Assembly (NCBI GenBank): GCA_964494205.1
Contig: CAZBRD010000005.1
Span: 62,001 to 126,000 of the forward strand
Origin: JBBTCX01 sp964494205
GTDB taxonomy: Bacteria > Planctomycetota > Phycisphaerae > UBA1845
DNA: 64,000 bases
Direction of reading: 5' to 3'
The notes under the pieces were generated by a model. It saw nothing but the letters and a program-made list of their open reading frames with translations. It did no database searches and was not told the DNA's origin. This document shows, piece by piece, positions 52,438-59,218 of the stretch. The position numbers were made by a program, and so were the translations under genes. Position 1 is the first letter of the stretch, and each line of letters begins with the position of its first letter.

Positions 52438-52500
52438 CCCTCTCCCTCTTGGACGGAGGGCGACCAATTCGGAAGCCCGACGGGCAGGGTGAGGGGCTCT
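52438..52500 (+). repeat. R1 repeat with internal insertion
   Basis: CCCTCTCCCTCTTGG, then about 28 extra bases (ACGGAGGGCGACCAATTCGG...), then GGGCAGGGTGAGGGGCTCT. On the minus strand it directly precedes the ATG of the CRTAC1-like gene. Confidence 0.75.
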
Positions 52501-52529
52501 TCGGAAACCATCTTTCAAGTCTTCACTTA

Positions 52530-52620
52530 GCCGCGGCAGCGGCGCTCGCGGACAGCCCACGGCGGAAGCCGTGGGTAAATCGCCACCCTCAAGATGTCCA
52601 AGCCCCTGCAGGGGCGATCG
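52530..52620 (+). repeat. R3 composite repeat, intact copy
   Basis: GCCGCGGCAGCGGCGCTCGC, the CCCACGGC-GGAA-GCCGTGGG hairpin, a variable spacer, and GCCCCTGCAGGGGC-GATCG. Confidence 0.75.
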
Positions 52621-52904
52621 ATTGTCGCGAGATGCTTCGCCCCGTTTACGACTCGGCGCGCAGCGAATCCCACCCGGAAAAATTGCTCGCCAATCACGCC
52701 GCATCATCGCTCCCTCCGGAAATGCTACGACCATCCATAAACCGAGGGCTAATCAGTAATTGTAGCGGTATGGCACTTGATGGGTCAATGAAGCCCAATG
52801 CCGATAATCCTCACATGAACTAGCCAAGTACTGTCCGACCGCGAGAAAATCGGACTTTCAGCCACGCTCCCGAGGGCACTCCAATTCCAATTCCTGCCAC
52901 CCAA

Positions 52905-53558
52905 TCACTTTGAGCGATTTGTCGGTGGCACAGCCGCTGAATTGCTCACCGACAAATAAAACACCTCTGCAACCGTTATCCAATCTATAACTTTCTGCGA
53001 ATTCCCGAATGCATCCCTTTCAAATGGAGATGGCGCTTTTCCACGGAATAAGTCCAAAAAATGATTCATGACCTGCATAATGGCCGTTTCGTAGCATTGT
53101 CGTGTCGTCAAATCGACTCGATAGATGTATTCGTCCTCATGATCAATAAACGAATCTCGCATGGTAAATTCTTCAAATGCACGGGAGGCGATGATCGCCA
53201 CCAATTGCGGAGTAATCATCTTCGGTGTCGAAAAGCTAGATGTGATCCCCGATGCAATCCAATTGGCCGAACTGGCGCTGGTATGTTTCCACGCCTCGAT
53301 CGCAACCCACTCGAATCCATCGACAGGATTGAAATTGCACAAGGCGAACACAGCGTCCTGTCGAACATCATCGTCGTCTCGATAAACCAGCTGACTGATT
53401 CGTTTCACAACATCTGCATACTCAGCGCCACGAAGATCGATTCTCTTGCACAAGTCGACAAGCCCAAGGCAAGGAATACTCAACTTCATTCCTGCGGTCG
53501 CATCGCGGCAGATCGCAGCTACAAGCTCATTCGCAGTCTCGTCTTTGTAGTTACCCAT
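52905..53558 (-). CDS. Hypothetical alpha-helical protein
   Basis: A 217-residue soluble protein of unknown function. It is rich in amphipathic helices (ETANELVAAICRDATAG, LGLVDLCKRIDLRGAEYADVVKRI, DDDVRQDAVFALCNFN, EWVAIEAWKHT), with a texture like short HEAT-type repeats, and has no signal peptide or membrane segment. The start at 53558 matches the compact frame; the longer frame to 53645 reads through an R2 repeat (giving MGAEHPPYKTP) and is not real. It diverges from the next unknown gene. The DNA is somewhat less GC-rich at third positions than its neighbours, which could mean recent arrival; that is an impression, not a measurement. Confidence 0.6.
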   Translation of the reverse strand: MGNYKDETANELVAAICRDATAGMKLSIPCLGLVDLCKRIDLRGAEYADVVKRISQLVYRDDDDVRQDAVFALCNFNPVDGFEWVAIEAWKHTSASSANWIASGITSSFSTPKMITPQLVAIIASRAFEEFTMRDSFIDHEDEYIYRVDLTTRQCYETAIMQVMNHFLDLFRGKAPSPFERDAFGNSQKVIDWITVAEVFYLSVSNSAAVPPTNRSK

Positions 53559-53624
53559 AACCCGCCCTCGATTCCCATGATCACAACTCCCCCTTTCCAC
53601 AACGATCACCCGTGGAGTTTTGTA

Positions 53625-53645
53625 GGGTGGGTGCTCTGCACCCAC
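53625..53645. repeat. R2 palindromic repeat, 3' shortened
   Basis: GGTGGGTGC-TC-TGCACCCAC, preceded by GTAGG; the last C of the palindrome is changed to G. Confidence 0.65.
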
Positions 53646-53807
53646 GCTGTTTCAGCCCACATCGCAATTTCACCTCTCGGCTTCGCCATCGCTTTCCCCC
53701 TGCTCGCAACCCCCGCTTTCCCCACCGATCACCCGCGAAGTTATGTCAATAGAAAGCACCCACTGGGACGCACACCAGGCCGTCCATTTGCGCGAGGAGG
53801 AAGACTC

Positions 53808-54431
53808 ATGACCACCAAATCGACCAACCCCATCGAACCCATCGCCCCTTCGAAACCCCGCTGGGCCTGCGAAATCAGCGACGAAAACTGGCTTCGCGTG
53901 AACCGTCTGGTTGAGGACGGCATTTCCGCCCCCGCCATTTTGCGCAAAATAAAAATTCCAATGACAAAAACGCGGTCCCTGCAGCTCTACGCGAGAAATT
54001 TCGCTGCGCGGCGCAGAATCGCAAACTTCGAAACCTTCAAGAACGCGGTTGTAAACGCAGGCGTAAAAAATGCGCAGAACTTCTGTCACGCCTACCAGCA
54101 CATGATCCGTCTCGTCTCTCGCAAGGACGTTGACGACCGCACCCGCGTCCGCGCCTTTGAAGCCGTCACCCACTTCGCCCGTTCGCTCAACAACTTCATG
54201 AAATCGGACTTAGCCGATCAGCGAAATCACGACACCGAGTATACGACCACGGAAGACGTCGACCGTCGTAACCGGCTCATCGAAGTTCTCAAGAGCACGT
54301 GCGAGGAACAACTCCGCGCCCGATTTGCAGAAGATCCCACGCTCCCGCTGGGACCCGAAGACTACCACAACTTCAATTCAACCGAAAAAGACTTGGACGA
54401 CGAGACCACAGAGGAATCACCAAACGAATAG
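53808..54431 (+). CDS. Hypothetical basic protein, possible DNA-binding
   Basis: A 207-residue protein of unknown function. The N-terminal third contains ENWLRVNRLVEDGISAPAIL followed by RKIKIPMTKTRSLQLYARNF, which reads like a helix-turn-helix of the resolvase/terminase small-subunit type. The middle is helical (YQHMIRLVSRKDVDDRTRVRAFEAVTHFARSLNNF), and the tail is acidic (EKDLDDETTEESPNE). AGGAGG eight bases before the ATG at 53808 decides the start; the frame from 53061 is the shadow of the preceding gene. No partner genes are adjacent. Confidence 0.65.
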   Translation: MTTKSTNPIEPIAPSKPRWACEISDENWLRVNRLVEDGISAPAILRKIKIPMTKTRSLQLYARNFAARRRIANFETFKNAVVNAGVKNAQNFCHAYQHMIRLVSRKDVDDRTRVRAFEAVTHFARSLNNFMKSDLADQRNHDTEYTTTEDVDRRNRLIEVLKSTCEEQLRARFAEDPTLPLGPEDYHNFNSTEKDLDDETTEESPNE

Positions 54432-54473
54432 CGAGGGTCTCACCCGCCGATACGCAACAGAGCCAAAAAAGTA

Positions 54474-54495
54474 GGGTGGGTGCTCTGCACCCACC
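54474..54495. repeat. R2 palindromic repeat
   Basis: GGTGGGTGC-TC-TGCACCCACC preceded by GTAGG, after the stop of the hypothetical gene and before convergent ahcY. Confidence 0.75.
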
Positions 54496-54540
54496 CTGCA
54501 ATTCGCTGCGTCAGTATTGCGTTCACCTGCAAGCCGAGTA

Positions 54541-54562
54541 GGTCGGGTCCTCAGACCCGACG
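54541..54562. repeat. R2-like palindrome
   Basis: GTCGGGT-CCTCAG-ACCCGAC, preceded by GTAG as in R2, 45 bases from an R2 copy. With that copy it may form a bidirectional terminator between convergent genes. Confidence 0.6.
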
Positions 54563-54596
54563 CCCGCATCGGTGTGGTGCCACAATATGGCACTCA

Positions 54597-56024
54597 CTAG
54601 TATCGATAATGCTCCGGCTTGTATGGACCCTCGACCGGCACACCGATGTACTCCGCCTGATCCACCCGCAGCTTGGTGAGCTTCGCCCCTAGCTTATCGA
54701 GGTGCAGCCGAGCGACCTTTTCGTCCAGGTGTTTCGGCAAAACGTAAACTTTGTTGTCATAATTGTCGCCATTCTGGAACAGCTCGATCTGGGCCATCAC
54801 CTGGTTGGTGAAGCTGCTGCTCATCACAAAACTCGGGTGACCGGTGGCACAGCCAAGGTTCACAAGGCGACCTTCCGCGAGAACCAAAATCGCGTGACCA
54901 TCCGAGAACGTCCACTTATCAACCTGCGGCTTGATGACTTCCTTCTTCACGCCCGGCACCTTCTTGAGACCAGCCATATCGATCTCATTGTCAAAGTGCC
55001 CGATGTTGCAAACAATCGCCTGATGCTTCATCCGCGCCATGTCAGCCGCACGAATGATGTTGTAGTTGCCGGTGGCCGTGACGAACACATCAGCCTCTTC
55101 AACCACGTCGTCCAACGTCAAAACTTCATACCCTTCCATCGCGGCCTGCAAGGCACAAATCGGGTCAATCTCGGTGACGACAACCCGTGCCCCCTGCCCA
55201 CGCAGGCTCTGTGCACAGCCCTTGCCGACGTCACCATATCCAAACACAACCGCCAGCTTGCCCGCCAGCATGACGTCCGTCGCACGCATGATGCCGTCAA
55301 CCAGCGAGTGTCGGCAGCCATAGAGGTTGTCGAACTTGCTCTTGGTGACGCTGTTGTTCACGTTGATCGCCGGAAACAGAAGCGTGCCCGCTTCCTGTCT
55401 TTGATAGAGTCGTGCAACACCAGTGGTCGTCTCTTCGCTCACACCGATGATGCTGTCAGCCATTTCATGCCACCGACGTGGGTTGTTGTCCAACTCGTTG
55501 TCGATGAGACGAAGAATGATGGCCAACTCCTCATTGTCGGCCGCGTCCGGATTCGGTCGCGTGCCGTTTTTCGCAAACGCCTTTTCCGCATCCACGCCCA
55601 TATGAATGAGCAGCGTCGCGTCGCCGCCGTCATCGACGATCATGTTCGGATTGCCGTCGGGATAGCACAGCGCCTGCAGCGTACACCACCAGTACTCCTC
55701 CAGCGTCTCGCCTTTCCATGCGAACACGGGAATGCCGGCCTTCGCGATGGCCGCAGCCGCGTGGTCCTGCGTGCTGAAGATATTGCACGAGCACCAGCGG
55801 ACTTCCGCCCCGAGGTCGGCCAGCGTCTCAATGAGCACAGCCGTCTGGATGGTCATGTGCAGCGAGCCCATGACCTTCGCGCCGCGGAGCGGCTTGCGGG
55901 AAGCGTATTCTTTTCGAATCGCCATAAGGCCGGGCATCTCATGCTCAGCAAGGATGATCTCCTTGCGGCCGAAGTCAGCGAGCGACATATCTGCAACTTT
56001 GAAATCAGCAACGGCGGTGGTCAT
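54597..56024 (-). CDS. ahcY: Adenosylhomocysteinase
   Basis: A 475-residue NAD-dependent enzyme that splits S-adenosylhomocysteine to adenosine and homocysteine, recycling the product of SAM-dependent methylation. Family marks: ADFGRKEIILAEHEMPGLMAIR, GSLHMTIQTAVLIETL, NIFSTQDHAAAA, the catalytic region NVNNSVTKSKFDNLYGCRHS (Lys and Asp), NAD loop VVFGYGDVGKGCA, CNIGHFDNEID, and the C-terminal KLRVDQAEYIGVPVEGPYKPEHYRY. The start at 56024 has GGAG ten bases upstream. The leader shows no S-adenosylhomocysteine riboswitch that I can recognise. Confidence 0.98.
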   Translation of the reverse strand: MTTAVADFKVADMSLADFGRKEIILAEHEMPGLMAIRKEYASRKPLRGAKVMGSLHMTIQTAVLIETLADLGAEVRWCSCNIFSTQDHAAAAIAKAGIPVFAWKGETLEEYWWCTLQALCYPDGNPNMIVDDGGDATLLIHMGVDAEKAFAKNGTRPNPDAADNEELAIILRLIDNELDNNPRRWHEMADSIIGVSEETTTGVARLYQRQEAGTLLFPAINVNNSVTKSKFDNLYGCRHSLVDGIMRATDVMLAGKLAVVFGYGDVGKGCAQSLRGQGARVVVTEIDPICALQAAMEGYEVLTLDDVVEEADVFVTATGNYNIIRAADMARMKHQAIVCNIGHFDNEIDMAGLKKVPGVKKEVIKPQVDKWTFSDGHAILVLAEGRLVNLGCATGHPSFVMSSSFTNQVMAQIELFQNGDNYDNKVYVLPKHLDEKVARLHLDKLGAKLTKLRVDQAEYIGVPVEGPYKPEHYRY

Positions 56025-56166
56025 TGAATCAATTCTCCGAAATAATAAAGCGGCCAATCGCCGCGAAACCCGCGATATATAGTATCGTCAATTGCAGACT
56101 AACGCACGTGTACAGTCAATCTGATTTGGTGGCCCATACCGAAGCTGCAATTCTCCGGTGTGCTTC

Positions 56167-57864
56167 TCACGACCCCGGCGTCACAGGCGGCGGTAGCCTC
56201 AATTCTATGATTCCTACCCAATCATCTTCAGGGCGGATGGAGACTTGCTTCTCCTGCAAAGCCTGTGGCAGTCGGCCGTCGACAGCCCACGTGGGGTCCT
56301 CTGGGTCCGGTTGCCACAACAACCAGACTCGACGATTGTCGGAGAGTGCCGTCGTGATGGTTGTCATCAAAGCATCAAGGTCGCTTTGCAACATCGAAGG
56401 GTCAGCCAGTTCGCTCGGCACGTCGCGCCAGCAAAGCTGCCGATCATGCCACGAAGGAAAGGATCGCACCTCCGGGGAAAAGCCGATGGAGCGCCATTCA
56501 TGATCCAAGAACCATCGATACATTCCCACGCTGATGACAAGGTCCTGCGGCTGAATGATCGCGGCCATACGGCGAGCACGGTCCCGCGTTTCGTTCTTGA
56601 TGTGCTCTCCGCGATAACCGGCCATAGTCCAGCAACTGCATGCAACCATGACTGCTATGACAGTGCAAGCCGCAATTCTCTGAACATCAAGCGATCGAGG
56701 GATAACTCGACGACAAACCACGTCGACCAGCAACGCCAAAACAAGAATCAGCGCGGGCCATGCCGCCAGATCGTATCGTCCAACAAGATACCCTCGACTC
56801 ATCGCCAGCGCACATACCCACACGATAAGCAGATATCCGAAGCCCATGACAGCGGCGAACTTGATCACATCACTTGCCGCTTTCGGTCCATCATTGGTCA
56901 GTGTTTTCTGTTCTCCGCCGCGGTCGAGAGTCGAAACCGACCGTCGGTTGAGAAACCAAAGTCCAAGCATAACGAACAGCAATGCGGCTGGCATCCAATG
57001 AAGATAAACGAGCGCCCACGCACCGGTTTTTATCCCGACGTTTTCAGCCGCGAAATCCAGCGGCGCCAAATACGCACGCGGATATCCACCCGACGGCAGC
57101 TGTGCCCAGATCGTTCGCGGAATCGCCAACCACGGCGGATAGCTTTCCCACATCGCATGTTGCCAACTAGTCGGGCCGGTTTGCAGATATGGCCGCATCC
57201 AGAACCATGCGGGTGCAATCAAGAGCAAACCAATAACAATCGCTGCAGACATCCATTGGCGGACGAAGCGTCTCTTATCGTTACAAAGAAACCACGCGGC
57301 GAAAGTAACTGGTATCCAGAACAAAGTGTAATAGTGCGTCAAGAAGGCAACACACGTGCAAATGACGTAGCCGATCCAATCGATTATTCGCGAGGACTTT
57401 GCGGCTCGCATAAGGAAATAAGTGGCCGCCGTGATCGCGAAAACCCAGAGCACGTACGAGCGAGCTTCCTGACTGTAGTAGATGTGCAACGGATGGACCA
57501 ACGCAAGCACGGCAGTGAACAGACCTACACGATGATTCGCAACCCTAGCAGCCAAGACTCCAAGCAGGCCAACGGTGAGACTCCCCACTACAGCCGAAAA
57601 ACTCCGCATCCCCCATTCGGTCTCGCCGAACACGCGCGTCCACCATCGCAGCAGAAAGAAATACGAGACATGCGCTGGCTCGTTCCACGGCGAGCGGGCG
57701 TCGTCGATCAACGTGAAATTGTGCACCCAATACGACGTGCAGCTTTCGTCGAGCCAAAGCTCACGCGCGGTCAAATCCTGAAATCGCAACAGACATGCAA
57801 CGATTACGATCGCAATCAGCGCCGCGCCAAACAACGAAACTTCACTAACGCGGCGTCTCATCAT
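56167..57864 (-). CDS. GT39-like (ArnT/PMT-type) membrane glycosyltransferase
   Basis: A 565-residue polytopic membrane protein with about 11 helices. The first periplasmic loop holds ARELWLDESCTSYW, the acidic DE motif typical of lipid-phosphate-dependent GT-C enzymes, and later YYSQEARSYVLWVFAITAATYFL and FLTHYYTLFWIPV, the usual wording of the GT39 family. It would move a sugar from a polyprenyl-phosphate donor to protein, lipid or glycan outside the cytoplasm. The C-terminal about 150 residues are a soluble domain with WFLDHEWRSIGFSPEVRSFP. The acceptor is unknown; large secreted repeat proteins nearby are possible targets (speculative). Confidence 0.87.
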   Translation of the reverse strand: MMRRRVSEVSLFGAALIAIVIVACLLRFQDLTARELWLDESCTSYWVHNFTLIDDARSPWNEPAHVSYFFLLRWWTRVFGETEWGMRSFSAVVGSLTVGLLGVLAARVANHRVGLFTAVLALVHPLHIYYSQEARSYVLWVFAITAATYFLMRAAKSSRIIDWIGYVICTCVAFLTHYYTLFWIPVTFAAWFLCNDKRRFVRQWMSAAIVIGLLLIAPAWFWMRPYLQTGPTSWQHAMWESYPPWLAIPRTIWAQLPSGGYPRAYLAPLDFAAENVGIKTGAWALVYLHWMPAALLFVMLGLWFLNRRSVSTLDRGGEQKTLTNDGPKAASDVIKFAAVMGFGYLLIVWVCALAMSRGYLVGRYDLAAWPALILVLALLVDVVCRRVIPRSLDVQRIAACTVIAVMVACSCWTMAGYRGEHIKNETRDRARRMAAIIQPQDLVISVGMYRWFLDHEWRSIGFSPEVRSFPSWHDRQLCWRDVPSELADPSMLQSDLDALMTTITTALSDNRRVWLLWQPDPEDPTWAVDGRLPQALQEKQVSIRPEDDWVGIIELRLPPPVTPGS

Positions 57865-57949
57865 GCAACCTTTGAATCAACCTATCGATCACTCGCTCTA
57901 TCGTCAGAGCGCTCAGGATGGTATCGCCGAAGTGTGCGAATCGACAATC

Positions 57950-58534
57950 TTAATGCAACGGGTGGCCAACGATCGGAAGGAGTTCGGACAACTCTCGGAT
58001 AACGAAGTCTGCTTCATGAGCATAATGCGGTTCTTCAGGATCATCGATGAGCAACGCGGTGCGCGTACCTGCGCGCTTGCCAGCCAGAATATCGAACAGA
58101 TAGTCTCCTACCATCCAGCTTGCTTGGGGAGCGACTCCGAGATGTTCGCAAACAGCGAGTACCCCATCCGGCGCAGGTTTGATTGGCCCGTCCTCCCGTG
58201 TTCTCAAGGATTCGACTTGCAAATCAAATCGCTCAAGTACGTGTTCGACCATGGGGCGTGCATTGCGGGTTAGAATGCCCACCGCGAATCCTCTGCGGCG
58301 ACACTCGATGAGGACTTCAGCCGCTCCCGCGCGCAGCTCTGCGTTATGGGCAGCGTCCCATTCATGACGATGCAGGATCTCGAAGGCACGCGAGCGATCG
58401 TCGCCCTCAAGTTTTTCGATGGCTTCGAGGATTGGCCCTTTCACGCCGATCTCGTCGCGAATCGCATCAAAGTTCAGGTACGGAAGCGTCAGCGTTCCAT
58501 CGAAATCAAAAATAACTACGGCGTTGCGATTCAA
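57950..58534 (-). CDS. HAD-superfamily phosphatase (phosphoglycolate phosphatase-like)
   Basis: A 194-residue HAD hydrolase. Motif I is VVIFDFDGTLTLP with nucleophile and acid/base Asp, motif II is VGILTRNARP (Thr), motif III is IKPAPDGVLA (Lys), and motif IV is WMVGDYLFDILAGKRAGT. The small helical cap lies between motifs I and II (residues about 20-75). The substrate is a small phosphate ester that cannot be named. It is followed by a GNAT gene upstream on the same strand (58554-59021), 19 bases away, suggesting co-transcription. Confidence 0.9.
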   Translation of the reverse strand: MNRNAVVIFDFDGTLTLPYLNFDAIRDEIGVKGPILEAIEKLEGDDRSRAFEILHRHEWDAAHNAELRAGAAEVLIECRRRGFAVGILTRNARPMVEHVLERFDLQVESLRTREDGPIKPAPDGVLAVCEHLGVAPQASWMVGDYLFDILAGKRAGTRTALLIDDPEEPHYAHEADFVIRELSELLPIVGHPLH

Positions 58535-58553
58535 GATAGTCGGTCCTTCGAAC

Positions 58554-59021
58554 TCACGACGCGGTTAAATCGAGTGCAAATGTCTGATCGCATCGATCAC
58601 AGATATTCTCGCAACAAACGGCCTGAAAACCGAATTGCTGGTAGAGCTTGATCGCGTCCTTCAGCCGACTCTCGGTCTCCAGTTCGATTCGCCCGAATCC
58701 GAGCCGCCGCGCGGTGGCGATCGCATGTTCCAGCATTTGCCGGCCCAGCCCGCGACCGCGATGTTCAGGCTCGAGGTACATTTTGCGAAGCTCACACACG
58801 CCGGGTCCATGCGGCATCAAACCCACCGTGCCGATGATTCGGCCATCATCGTTGATCAACAGCTCAAATGCCCCAACCCCCGCGCTGTAGCTGGTTTCGA
58901 TGGTGAATAAATCGGAATCCGTGCCTTCCGGCTCGGGTGTGAAGCCAAACTCGCGGAGTATCGAAAACACGACTTCGCGCACACGCGGTCCATCGCAGTT
59001 CGTGGCAGAACGGAAGTGCAT
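58554..59021 (-). CDS. GNAT-family N-acetyltransferase
   Basis: A 155-residue acetyl-CoA-dependent acetyltransferase. The CoA pyrophosphate loop is RGRGLGRQMLEHAI, preceded by CELRKMYLEPEHRG and followed by ATARRLGFGRIELETES and AIKLYQQFGFQAV, the full order of GNAT motifs. The C terminus has three Cys (CCENICDRCDQ), possibly a metal or redox site. Substrate unknown. It lies 19 bases before the HAD gene on the same strand. Confidence 0.92.
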   Translation of the reverse strand: MHFRSATNCDGPRVREVVFSILREFGFTPEPEGTDSDLFTIETSYSAGVGAFELLINDDGRIIGTVGLMPHGPGVCELRKMYLEPEHRGRGLGRQMLEHAIATARRLGFGRIELETESRLKDAIKLYQQFGFQAVCCENICDRCDQTFALDLTAS

Positions 59022-59143
59022 AACCGAAGTGTATACGACTCCGACATACGTCGTCGAGCAAAGGCGTTCGTTATCGACGAGCTATGATCCACAGGCTCCA
59101 ACGCAATTCGTGCCCGTAACGCGGAACTTAAACGCGTAGCTCC

Positions 59144-59182
59144 AAAAAAAAAAACGAGGGCGGATCATTCGACCCACCCTCG
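59144..59182 (-). terminator. Intrinsic terminator of the 20-unit Cys-rich gene
   Basis: On the minus strand a CGAGGGTGGG...CCGCCCTCG hairpin (59155-59182) is followed by eleven U (the A-run at 59144-59154). It lies 37 bases beyond the stop at 59219. The clearest intrinsic terminator in the window. Confidence 0.9.
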
Positions 59183-59218
59183 CAAGGAACTTTTCAAGAA
59201 AAGATCCGATCGCTCGCT

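Larger units (their letters stand above)
52438..52904. other. 467-bp gap upstream of the CRTAC1-like gene
   Basis: Contains R1 (52438-52500) and R3 (52530-52620). The long frame extending the CRTAC1-like gene to 52734 is produced by these repeats and is not coding. The remaining 280 bp show no gene. Confidence 0.6.

Noticed and set aside
52438..52734. 99-residue N-terminal extension of the CRTAC1-like protein
   Set aside because: It reads through R1 and R3 repeats and would bury the signal peptide; the start at 52437 is better.
14111..54562. CRISPR array
   Set aside because: The repeats are dispersed over tens of kilobases, differ in kind and have no regular spacers; no cas genes are present.
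54702..56027. 441-residue open frame opposite ahcY
   Set aside because: Antisense shadow of a highly conserved gene, without domain signature or ribosome-binding site.
56025..56130. S-adenosylhomocysteine riboswitch upstream of ahcY
   Set aside because: The leader lacks the conserved core and pseudoknot sequence of that riboswitch as I know it.
56245..58002. 585-residue open frame opposite the GT39-like gene
   Set aside because: Translation is Arg/Gln/His-rich without domains; the opposite strand has clear membrane helices and family motifs.
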